Positions 20,389 to 30,801 of a DNA stretch of 64,000 bases are shown here, one piece after another. The position numbers and the translations under genes were made by a program. The notes below the pieces were generated by a model that saw only the letters and a program-made list of their open reading frames with translations, was not told the DNA's origin and searched no databases. The stretch comes from Lepidurus packardi (Eukaryota; Arthropoda; Branchiopoda; Notostraca; Triopsidae): contig JAKZAN010000001.1 in the NCBI GenBank assembly GCA_023053545.1, positions 3,244,565 through 3,308,564 on the forward strand, in the 5' to 3' direction. Each line of letters starts with the position of its first letter. The stretch's first letter is position 1.

Positions 20389-21011
20389 AATTCTCCGTCA
20401 GCAGTGATGTAGGTAACGTCGTCGGAAGCTTAAGATTTAATGCCTCGTACGGAAGTTTTTACGTTTGTTTCAAAATTTGCAGCACATGAAGTAAGTTTTT
20501 ACACAAGAAAAATACGCAAAGGCGGCTAATTTTTCAAAACCATTCGTTTTGGGTATTACATTACTGCAGTGGTTTACAGAAACCTCAGATGCAATAGTCA
20601 CAGTCCCACTTACCAGATTGACCACATGGCAGAACTTGCAGCTGGTATTGCCTCTCTGGAAACTTTACAAGGCGGACTTCTTTGCGACACTCACAAGAAC
20701 ATGTAAAATTAACAACATGCCGTTTTTATTCTTTTGTAAGTCATTTCAACGCTGAAAATCTGACCACGAAAACTTAATCCCCCAACACATGTCATGGGAT
20801 TATTGGACGAATCTTTTCAAATGGGAAGTTATTCTATCCACGGGACAGCTTGGTCCACAATATAACTTCAATATCGTTCTGAAGACTATTGGGTGCTCTT
20901 GTGAAAACGTGGATTTACTGGAAGCTGGACGTTTTAGTATGGGGTACGGTTATCTTATAAATGCTGTATTTTCATGGAAACTCATTCATTAAGGCTCTGT
21001 TTCTAAATAAA
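20389..21011 (+). pseudogene. Unrecognised coding-like segment, probably degenerate
   Basis: One plus-strand frame (about 20552-20705) reads GYYITAVVYRNLRCNSH, then DHMAELAAGIASLETLQ and GLLCDTHKNM before a stop. The composition and periodicity look protein-like. Further fragments follow in other frames (GLLDESFQMGSYSIHGTAW near 20790-20850). A donor-like GAAGTAAGT stands near 20489 and AATAAA at 21006-21011. I do not recognise the family. It could be a small multi-exon gene, a decayed gene, or an inserted foreign sequence. Confidence 0.3.
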
Positions 21012-22677
21012 AGTGTATTAATCCAGTTTTTGGTTTATTTATTTGTTACCGAATGGAAACAGTTCCCACATAAAGAAAGGCAAGAAAGAAAATGACAAAT
21101 TTTTAGCCACCAGAGTTGGTACCTACATTTTCGCATGAACCCAATTAAAAATTCAATACTCTCTCGAATGGTTCAAAGAATAACTTTTTGGCTCGCTTAC
21201 TTAGTTTTTTTGCTCTTTTGCTGAGACAAATTGTGTATTCCTAAATATTGTGATGGTGGATAAACGCTTCGGCCAGATTGTTACACGGTCAGCTTCAAGC
21301 TGACCCGATACGCGATAGTTCTGTCCGCACGCCGAGGCACGTGGGTAGGCTACGCGCCTTTCTAGTAAACCCATCCTTGTAGAAGGCAATGTCGAAGTGT
21401 GCCTCTTTGTAAATAACCCTAAAATCATCACAATATATTCATCATTCTTCGGACGGACATCTAGTTGCTTGCTAAATGCGACTATTTGTAAAAATCAGAC
21501 GTCAAAATTTTAACGAGATGACTTCTACGTCAACAGTTTGCAGATGTTGTAGTTAATTACTTATCTAGAGTATTTTCCTCTTGGAAAAACGCCTGGAAGA
21601 AATTAGAGCAATACATAAATAACATTTGTTGCTACCTTATGCTCGGGCAATGTGAATGTTATAAGGAAAGATGAAAATATGAAGTACGGAGGATAAGCTT
21701 AACACGGTCTTACAACCTTGTAACCCATTGTAACATTTGTAACTCTGCAATATCTCAGGGATACAAAATTTTTTAGAACCTTTGTGTACCTGGAATTGAG
21801 TTTCCAATTAAACTCGTTGGCGCTTAACCAATGAGCAGAGACTTTGTGAACTAAAGTGCTATTGGTATACCTTAAAAGACTTAAGGACCTGGCCTCCTAG
21901 TGTCGAGTACACCCGAGTTCTTATATCGAATCGTCTTTCTGTCTACTTCCCATGGGAAAAAGTCGTTCAACCAAAAAGGAATTTTGCCCATGAACCCTTC
22001 TCCAAGGCTTGGGCATATAGCTACCCTTCACCGCCTCCCAGCGCTGGACCTAACGCTTACCAATTTTAAACGGTCGTACTTATTTTAGCAAAACAATCTT
22101 CATACGGGAAACAACGAAACTTTTCCCGAACAATATATTGTACATCACGGTCATGCTGCACTGTTTTGATGTAACCATTCACAACCAATTTAAACAAAAT
22201 GAATCCCACAAAACTCCAATTTTAGTGCCCCGCGAGAAAACAACAAACTAAATTTTTTTCTTCAGAAAGGCTTGGGTAGTAGACTTGAAAGAAATTTAAA
22301 CAAAAATCAAGACGAAAAAAGATCCTAACGACAAACCACACCATCCTAAGCTTGTCAAGAACACATCAACAACTTTTTTCTTCTTTGCCGCCCTAAGCCG
22401 TTCTAACTCGTTTTACCCACCAAGGCACTGGAAATGTCCAACTATGAAACGACAGATTTCAATTACTCAAGAAACCACAAGCCAAATCCTCCAACTGCAA
22501 AAGTATCCTCTTTTGTTTTTTTGTCCTTTTTTTAACAGCAGACAGGACTAAATAACTTAGCACGAAATAAGGCGAAGGGGAAGAGAGACAGATAAGCTAA
22601 AACTTTTGCTTCATATATAAAATACTGGTTCTGCTATTTTTTGCCGTTGACTATGAAACTCTTTAAAGGTTGCGAAG
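21012..22677. other. Intergenic DNA downstream of the adiponectin receptor
   Basis: No conserved frame on either strand. Part of it will be the 3' UTR of the minus-strand receptor gene (below 22678). No transposon ends recognised. Confidence 0.4.
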
Positions 22678-25163
22678 TTAAGCATCAATTATTGCTGGGG
22701 CAGCAACCTCTTCCTCCACGCCAGGAACTGGACAACTACCGGCCGTAAGCCGGTGCATGGCCAAGTTGGTCATTCCATGATAGTGGACACATGCTCCTGC
22801 CACGACCAGCACGTGAAAAATCTGATGGCTATGGAACTATAGTAACAAAACAAAGAATGATAGTTAAAAAACAAAAATTAATATGGAACAGGCAAGGAAA
22901 TGGGGGGAAAATTAGAAGAATGTTCTACCCAAATGTCGAATTTGCCAGGGAAAAATCGTTCGGGCACACGATTCGCGTATAAAACCGCCCCCAAGATATA
23001 TAAAAAGCCCATGAGAATCACCCAACCCAATGTTTCCTGTGACACAGGGTTGATCCAACCTTCCGCCATTGCGTAATGCACCGAGGGAAATACGCCACTG
23101 AGTCCAAACGCAATAAACACTCCTAACGAAAGTAACCGACCCAATATTAGCCAACAGGAACACAATAGTAATGCACTCAATACATATAATCTATAGTAAC
23201 AATTCATAATTATTAAAAAGGGAACAAGGTTTTAGACGTCGGAAGAGATTGAAGTAAAGCAACCCGCTGTGACTGACCGCAGTGACAGTACGACAAGCCA
23301 AACCGCCGGCCTGTACCTTGTGGTCCCATCTTTTGGACAGAGAAGGCTTTCTACTCGCTACGCAGACCGAAACTTGCATAGCTTGGCAGACGGGACTCGT
23401 AGCGGTTCGAACAAAGAACAGGAATTAAAGAAAATATTGATCTGACCGGACCTGTCTATCTCTGCCGTGTCTTACTTTGCTCTATATTTTTTCCAGCGAA
23501 AGGGATATATATTAGTCCATTTCGTTCCTTACTTCTCACATTTTAATGGCGCTTGTGGAGTTTATAACCACATGCTAAATACTAACCCGCGAATGGACTG
23601 TATACGTTGCATTCATAGTGCAGAGCTTTTCGTGCCTGACTCTGTATTCTGCATTTTGTAGAGTTTGGTTAGGCTCGGTGTGTAATCGACTTATTTTGAA
23701 ATGAAAAAGAAAGTGTTATTTTAGTTCTTTGTCAGCACCCCATGAGTGGTTCTCATGCTATGAACCGCGATTGAGGTACGAAACGTGCACGAAACCCGCT
23801 ATATTGTGCAGGTCCCTGCCTCACTATTTAGCATGTGGGGAGTAAACTTCACAAGCGCCATTTTAATCGAGATAAAAAGCTTTTGAAGAAATTAAATAAA
23901 CAAAATTACCTGCTCTGAGAGGTCGGAATTCTGGTTCCCCGAATTTGTCCCATAGGGATACGACGATGGCGCTAATGCCCAGAATGATGACGACAGTTAG
24001 ATATATGATCTTTGGCTGCAAATCACAGTAGAAGCCGTAATAGGTCCAGGGCACGAAAGACCCCATAATGAGCATGGCAATACCGACGTAGTCCAGTTTG
24101 GAAAAGAGCTTGAGCACAGTTTCCGAATGGCAATGTACGGTATGGAAAGTAAACGAGAAGCCCAGGCAGAGAATGGCGCCAGCGAAAAATGACGCGAACA
24201 CCCAACGTTCCTCAAAAGGCAGATCTGGTTGGGCCACCAGTACATAAATGGCCAAAAACGTGAAGAAAGCACAACCTAAGCGAAAAGAAAAAAGAAAAAT
24301 CTCCATTAAAATTCTGTCAAAATCCTGAGATTACATTTACACTGAATAAGTTTTCTACATGCTTTTTAGTCTTAACTCTTCAAATTCTTTAAGATTTTAT
24401 TAAAAAACAAAATTGAAATTTTACTCCAGATCTACCTGGCTAAAAAACAAAAACTTGGAGAATATCGTAAAACGCACCTAGCATGTGGGTCCAAATGTTG
24501 CCAGTCTCAGTATGAATCCTGAATATGCTTTTAAAACAGGCAGTGAATGATGGCAAGGGTGGGCGATGTCCCCTGTGTAGGAAATCGTTGTCTTGGAGCC
24601 ATTTGGGTAACGCATGGAAATTGCAAACCTTCCAGGAAGCTACCAATACTTTTCGAACGAATTCTTCTGCCTGTTCGGCTGCTTGAGCAGCCATGGCACC
24701 AGCAGACGCGGCAGTTGCTCCTGCTGAAGCTGCCAATTCATCTAGGCCAAGTTCCCCCACAAATTTCTCTAGTTCCTCTTTCGCCAAATGGGCCATATTC
24801 AATCCTTCTTCCAACTACAAGACCGAGACACGAGAAAGAGCTTAAAAGCAACCCGCTTCCTTAGAGAAACTTTACCATTTTCTTAGCCGAGTCTATAGGA
24901 AGTGAAGGTGTGGCACAGTCCACCAATTCCTTGACCACAGACATATCCCAACCTTTAACAAAGGCCTGATCTGTTTCGTCTGCCTGATCAGCATCTTCTC
25001 CACAAGTCCGTTGGTCCGTTTTAGCTGATTCTTCAGCATCACAAGGTTCTCTTCCTGCTTCGAAAGTAATATCTGAGTGGTCAGCAAGCTGGTCGTCTTG
25101 TAACTGGTCCAAGTTCTGAGGTTTTCTGCGACGAATGCCTCGCACTGCTGCTTCTACTTCCAT
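22678..25163 (-). CDS. AdipoR: Adiponectin receptor-like PAQR protein
   Basis: Five minus-strand exons (25163-24876, 24814-24478, 24275-23910, 23122-22929, 22836-22678) close in frame to 447 aa. PAQR receptors are seven-helix membrane proteins with a cytoplasmic N-terminus and ceramidase-like zinc chemistry, controlling lipid and energy metabolism. A long acidic N-terminal region and an alanine-rich helix precede the core, which starts near WLQDNDFLHRGHRPP and ETGNIWTHMLG. The zinc-site residues are all visible: FHTVHCHSE, KLDYVGIA and SHQIFHVLVV. PERFFPGKFDIW precedes the last helix. The start is the ATG with a good Kozak context (GACATGG); an acceptor 24 bp upstream points to a non-coding first exon. 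The 787-bp intron (23123-23909) is the longest of the gene. Confidence 0.93.
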
Positions 25164-26740
25164 GTCTTCGGCAAATATTAAGCCTAGATAGAATGTAAAA
25201 AATATACGGACTATTAAAACATGAGAGCAGAACACACGACATTGTTTCCTGCTCTTAGGGTTCTTGCAAAGTCTGTCTTGCAAGACAAGTGTAAGACAAG
25301 TCTGTCTTGCAATTCCATTAAAAAAAAACGTGTAAGACAAAGAAAAACACTACGAACAAACGCAGTTTCAGAAGTCTCAGAAATAAAGGGTCTGGAAACA
25401 AGCATAAGTCGTAACAACCAGTATAGTTGATTTGTCCTAAAGAACACACTAAGGTTGTTTTGAAAATATTGCTTTACCTCCGTTTTTGAATGAAAAACAA
25501 ATGCTACAAAGAACTCGAAAACAAATGTATTTCCACCTCATACGTCACCAAACCTCGACTCGTCTGCTTCAGTTGACGAACTGGCAGGCGAATGGCAACC
25601 ATGCATGGCTACTTGCTACTGTTAAGAAAGGGCTTGTGACGTCACTGGCCTTATGGAGTTTTAGGAACTTTGCAACCAGGTGGTAGCTAACCTTCATAGC
25701 ACAATCCCGATCAATGCCAAACCAACTCCCGTTACTTGATTCAAACAACCTTCGAACAACTAGAACACCCCATTAGCAAATACAAAAAGAAAATCCCCGA
25801 AACTGATTAAAGTGAAAACCTTTAATCAAGGCATCCTTTAGCAATTTCGAGCTCAAACATACGGTTCCCAAGTCCAAATGCCTGAAGCCGAAGTTCAAGA
25901 CTGGACTTGAACAAGAACAAGACTTGGACAAGACTCTTTGTTCAACATAATTATATCTATTCCAGAAGTTCCAGACAAAATAAATCGTTTCCCTTATTGT
26001 AATTTGAAGCGAAACCCATCCACGTTGTCGCCTTGACTTTCCTTTCAACGGGACTATATAAACGCGGAAAAGCTTTCTAATGAAGCTTTGCTGACACGTG
26101 CCGGCGAATCACGTGCACCAAAAAAAGGGCTTGAGCGGAAATTTAGTAAAGGGCGATTGCTGAACAGCGAAGAACGACAGGTCTTGCGTAATTAAAGCCA
26201 GATGTTTCGTCCAATCAGTTAGGAACCTATGGGTGAATAACGTGGCTAAAGAAATGAGTCTCCTCAAAAGTTTTGTCTTCGCCTGAGAGATTTCAGCCGG
26301 CACTGTAATCAGGGTTTAGATTAATTAAACTAAGTTGAACTGACGCTTCAAAATTATAAGCTTCAGATGATTTTCATGATATAGAAGGAAACTCACACTG
26401 TTACTTCAGTTATATAATTTTCAGTATTTTAAACATAGTTTCAAAAGGAAGTATGCTTTTTCCACTGTTCCGGAACTTCTTTTTTCCGTAACTTCGTTCT
26501 CTACTGTTCTTCCGTCAACTTCTGTCGTTCCGTTCGGTTCTTTTTCTGAAAAATTTTCAAAAGAACTTGGTCCGGAACGGCAATTCCCTACGAGTTACAG
26601 ATCCGTTCCGTTCTGAGATCCGTTCTGCTCAAAGATTCATGGATAACAATTAAAAAAATCATTTAAGAACTATTATGCTTAATAAAAGTGAATTGAAACT
26701 AAAAACGCATTTTTTACTTATAATATACAATAATAAGAAG
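25164..26740. other. Upstream region of the adiponectin receptor and intergenic DNA
   Basis: Contains the receptor's presumed 5' UTR exon and promoter. Repeated TGTCTTGCAA-type motifs lie at 25262-25315, and a TTCCGTTC/CCGTTCTG-rich patch at about 26462-26635. No coding frame is convincing. Confidence 0.4.
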
Positions 26741-27063
26741 TTAGGGCCACAGTATAGAGGTTTACACAGTATGGTAACAGGGGTATCTTCCAATGTTAAA
26801 GGGCAATAGCCACCAAAAAACAACTTTGTCTTATAAAATGGAGTAGAAAATCTAGTTTACAGTTTTATGTGTCTTTTTATCATACGCGAAAATATAACTG
26901 CGATATTTCAGAACATGAGAAATCTAAAATTCAAATCGGGCATTTTTGCCATTGGCCCAACGCGGTCACGTGGCGCCGTGACGTCAATAACGGGAGCCAC
27001 GGCACCTTGGCGCACCACAGACCTGCGTTTCGTGTATACAAAGTGATAGACAAAGCGAGTAAA

Positions 27064-27844
27064 ATGGCTGAAGGTTTCGACGAGAGCGTTTATTTTGATA
27101 GAAGCCCCTTTGTAGAGGATGAAGGGACGGAATTGGACCAGGCTTTTGTCATTCCTGTGCCAATAGTTGCGTGTGCTCAGGCCTACCAGTTTGAGCCATA
27201 TAGGGCTCAAAGGTTGCCAATGCCAAACCCACGTGCCAGTGTTAGTGTTTCAACATCACTTGTAGCTGCAGATTCTGGACCTGGAGATTCTGGAGAGTCT
27301 GAAGTTTCTGACTGGTAACTTATTATAAAACATCACGTGCTTCTAACTGTACAGTATGTTGTAGGTGTGATTGTGGGAAGTGCGTTAGGATGCCTCTTCC
27401 TGTCAACAATTTCTGTTGCAGGAGAAATCGTCACTTTTTAGCCAAAATCGACGCTAATAACGAGGACTTTCCACATCAGCAGGCAAAGTGCTATACAGAA
27501 ATGGAAGCTATTCCTCATTTGCTGCATCCGGCAGTCCTGGAATATGTATACCTTAGCTGGTGTACTTACGCTAGTGCCCGGAAAAAACATTTGCCGTTTG
27601 CTGATGATGTAGATCCCAACAGGTATTTCATAAAGTATGGCTAATCAAGCTTTGAAGTAAAATTTTATGTGTTAGGAGGAACAGGTTTAGCGCCTACCGT
27701 GCTGTTACCACGAACGTGTATAAGATACTGGGAGCGAGGACGAGAAAGCCCTTGCCAGCATGTGTTGAACATTTCATCAAAAGCAAGTTTCCAGATCCAA
27801 CTGGCCAGTATGTCGGATACTCGGAGTGGATGCCTGACGCCTGA
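27064..27844 (+). CDS. Cysteine-rich protein resembling the P2X7 receptor intracellular (ballast) domain
   Basis: Three exons (27064-27314, 27365-27622, 27676-27844) with introns of 50 and 53 bp close in frame to 225 aa. An N-terminal linker contains AYQFEPYRAQRLP and an acidic SGESEVSDW. A cysteine cluster then begins at W84 (WCDCGKCVRMP, NNFCCRR), followed by the helical part (HPAVLEYVYLSWCTYAS). The end, SAYRAVTTNVYKILGA, then RKPLPACVEHFIKSKFP and TGQYVGY, resembles the zinc-binding cytoplasmic domain that vertebrate P2X7 channels carry after their last membrane helix and that occurs as a stand-alone protein in invertebrates. There is no channel part here: the N-terminus is soluble. Its location inside a transposon is the notable feature. 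Function unknown; zinc and nucleotide binding are inferred from the family. Confidence 0.75.
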
Positions 27845-28310
27845 TAACGATGCGTGACGCCTTTCGACCCTGGCCTTGCCCGAGCCCTTTTCAGGGCTAA
27901 GGTCATATGAAATCAACAAAAAATTCCGTTTCATAAGCTAAGCTTTTCATTTATTTTCAGGGCTAAAAATCATTCGTAAAAATCCCCTCATTCTTGGTCA
28001 GATGACAAAAAAAAAAGAAAGAAACCGTTTCCCAAGCTAAGCTTTTTGTTACTCATTATTTTGCTTCGGTTTTTTGAAGCGAGTAACTTTTTCGTCCACA
28101 GCTTTCCGCTTATCCGGATGATAATACGTGCTGCACATGGGTGGCGGAACTCGCGATCTGCCTTCCTTCGCGATCTGAGTTCGCAACTGACTCTCGAAAA
28201 CCATAAATTTGCGTTCTTTGTTTCTTTGATCAAAAGGTGGAATTGGAGAGCTAGCTTGTTCCCTAGAAGTAAATGCCTTTATATAGAATACATTCTTGGA
28301 TCAATATAAT

Positions 28311-29274
28311 TTACTCTTTCACGGGTGAAATGTCCGATTCCGTGTCCTCGTATTCGTCGTCCGGTTCAAAATCTACATCGTCGTCAAAGGGATAGCCCTG
28401 TTCAGTTAGGGTACTATTCAGGTTTTCTGAGGTAAAGGTACTGCTTCTTGGAAGCGGGTTCTTTTCCTACATATAGTTTCTCCAATTTAGAACGTTTGAT
28501 ATGCATTGGTATCCTATTTACCGGCAAAAGTAGCCCGTCCTCAGGAAACTGACAAGAGAAGTCTTGGGTCGTCATACCGGAGAACTGACAAGAAAAGTCT
28601 GCCATTTCAACTCCGGAAAATTGACAAGAGAAATCTTTCATGTTAGCTTCGGCCAAAGTCACTTCTTCTTCATTGTTTTCCAGATCAATTGCGGGTGTGG
28701 ACTCCGAAAAAACTAAGTCAGGCACCGAGTCTGACGTACAAGTGCTTGTGGCAACTGTTGGGACAGAACTTGTACTTTCGCCTTGAAGCAGCAATTCTTG
28801 GATAATCTAAAACGTGCATATGTCATTACCCTATTTTGTCTTCAAACGTTGGAGTATATTTACGTTATGGCGTTGTCTTTTCTCAATAGCTGAGGTTTTC
28901 CGAGGTTTGGGTGGACTTCGCAGCCCAGACACAGTAGCCGGCCTATCAAACTTAGTAGGGATAGCGGTTGGCAACAAACTCCTACCACGCCTTTTAGCCC
29001 GAAATCCCATTGCTAACTGTCGATCAACACTACCGTCAAATTGATCTTCGGTGAAGTGATCACCACAGAGAGACGCCGATTTACATGTGGCTTCCACAAA
29101 ATCAGCCCTAGTCCTTTGCACTTGCAACACCCATTGCCGTCTTCTTTCTGCGTCTTTTGGGAATGTATATATCCCTACACCAGATCTTCCACTGTTATTG
29201 CAACCGTAAGCAACACAATAGTTACCACTATGGTTATTTGTCTTTGATGGCAGATTACTTGCCATTTTTTCCAC
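28311..29274 (-). CDS. THAP-domain protein of the Kolobok-like element
   Basis: Exon 1 is 29274-28864 and exon 2 starts at 28806 after a 57-bp intron. The N-terminal THAP zinc finger is complete: C20 and C25 in YCVAYGCNNSG, C70 and H73 in SLCGDHF, P39 and W48 in between, and an AIPT box near residue 107. THAP fingers bind DNA, and in transposases they recognise element ends. Exon 2 is acidic and holds three copies of DFSCQF spaced 12 residues apart. The frame stops at 28414. The sequence directly below it (28413-28311) encodes a strongly acidic tail (DDDVDFEPDDEYEDTESD, stop at 28311) in another frame, so a one-base frameshift or an unseen splice is likely. No nuclease core follows the finger. 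Confidence 0.75.
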
Positions 29275-29800
29275 TAAAAATCACACAGCACAGAGGAAGC
29301 CTACACAAAGCCAGTGTATACGAAGCGCCCGTAAGCCACAACTCTAGCGCTGTTCCCGTTATTGACGTCACGGTTCTAGTGGCGGGAAAATTGCCAAAAC
29401 TTCGCAAGCCAATAACTCGGAAACGGTTAGTCGGAAAAATTTGAAACAAATTTTCCCGTTCTTAGAATAATGTGTACAATAAGAATCCATCCAAATATCA
29501 ATACGCTATACTCGTGGCTATTGCCCTTTAAGGTTTTCTGAGGACCTTCTCGGTCCCCAGAGTAATATTCAGCTAAAAGGCCAGAAGACGAAAGGGTACA
29601 TTCGCAAACCTCCCAGTGCAGTTCAAAAAAGGTCACAACGGTTTACAAAGCGCGTAATTTAAATCTATTGCTTTAAACTATGTGAGCTTAAAATAAAAGA
29701 TGAATTAACTAGGCCATAGCACAACACGTATACACATTCTAGACTATTTCGCGTTACCCAGGTTGCACCACGAGGAGGCAGTCTATTTTGCAACCCATAC

Positions 29801-30316
29801 CAACAGGTTCTCCAGTTTCGGAAATCCGAGATAAAAATGACACTAATGTGTATTATGGTTTCAAAACGTTCTCGGAAAACGAATGACAAACGGGTGTCAC
29901 TCGAATTCAAAAATGGTAGTTGGATTGTAAATACATTAGTTTAGGTTAGGTTAGGTTAAGTTAGGATAGGCTAGGTTAGGTTAAGTTAGGATAGGTTAGG
30001 TTAGGTTTAGGTTAGGTTAGGTTAGTTTAGGTTTGATTAGGTTAGTTTAGGTTTGATTAGCTTAGGTTAGCTTAGGTTAGGTTATTAAGTTAGGTTAGCT
30101 TAGGTTAGGTTATTAAGTTAGGTTAGATTAGGTTAGATTATATTAGCTTCACGATTCTCATCAATTTTCGTTGATGAGAGTCGCTAAAATTTTAATTTTC
30201 TTTCACTCCACTAGCTGAAAAAAGAAGAATTCATTGTTGGCCTATGACACACTAGTGTCACGTTTGACCCAGGGACACTTTTCGTACGTATGTAACTAAA
30301 TCCGGAGAACGTGTTG
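29801..30316. mobile_element. hAT-like MITE carrying a TTAGG array, copy B
   Basis: A 516-bp copy of the element at 7179-7680, in opposite orientation. Its ends are CAACAGGTTCTCC and, inverted, GGAGAACGTGTTG. It is flanked by the 8-bp duplication ACCCATAC (29793-29800 and 30317-30324). The empty site is preserved in the MITE at 19066-19791, which proves the insertion and its exact limits. The TTAGG array is at about 29940-30150. Confidence 0.88.
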
Positions 30317-30801
30317 ACCCATACATAGGTGTTTTATAGTAGACAGGTTTAACCCCATATACTATAAAATACCCATGTATATTAATGTCTATATGTGTTG
30401 TTATGACTATTTATGTCTATATACGAGTTATCCATTACATTAGTACTTTACAACTATTCCTAAATATTACTAACTTTTGCAAGTTTAGTATTTTTCCAAA
30501 AACACTTTCAAATGCGCGCGTTGGCGGTAGGACCCTACGTCAGCAAAAAACTCCCTAGAGTGACCGAGAGAAAGGTCACCAGTCCCCCGTTTTGTGAATG
30601 TTTTGTTCTCTTCTCGAACCCTTTTTCTAATAGATTAGGAATGCCTACATGGGGGTACATGGCACAGTCTGGGAATCCATCCCCCATATAAGCCTTCGTA
30701 CCCTCACATCCTCTTGGGACCGAGAGATTTGTGAGAAAACCTTAACATTGGAAGGATACCCCTGTTACCATACTGTGTAAACCTCTATACTGTGGTTAGG
30801 G

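Larger units (their letters stand above)
26800..29527. mobile_element. Kolobok-like DNA element (TTAA target) with THAP and P2X7-ballast genes
   Basis: A 2728-bp element. The 14-bp inverted ends are AGGGCAATAGCCAC, flanked by TTAA at 26796-26799 and 29528-29531. The intact target (AATGTTAAGGTTTTC) is seen in the MITE at 19066. TTAA targets together with a THAP-domain gene suit the Kolobok superfamily (piggyBac also uses TTAA but lacks THAP). Two genes are visible: a plus-strand cysteine-rich protein (27064-27844) and a minus-strand THAP protein (28311-29274). No DDE transposase core can be seen, so it may depend on another copy. Between the genes are two near-repeats (AAGCTAAGCTTTT at about 27937 and 28035) and an unassigned frame. 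Confidence 0.7.
26747..30795. mobile_element. MITE with 6-bp TSD, copy 2, expanded by two nested elements
   Basis: The outer inverted repeats begin CCACAGTATAGAGGTTTAC at 26747 and, inverted, end at 30795. The duplication TTAGGG flanks both sides (26741-26746 and 30796-30801). The outer MITE is split after its left end by a TTAA-flanked 2.7-kb element (26800-29527) and again by a hAT-like MITE (29801-30316). Removing both leaves sequence that aligns end to end with the MITE at 19066-19791. Confidence 0.85.

Noticed and set aside
28046..28309. Plus-strand frame between the two Kolobok-like genes (RMIIRAAHGWRNSRSAFL) as a third gene
   Set aside because: No start or splice context supports it and no family is recognised; it is kept only as a remark in the element entry.
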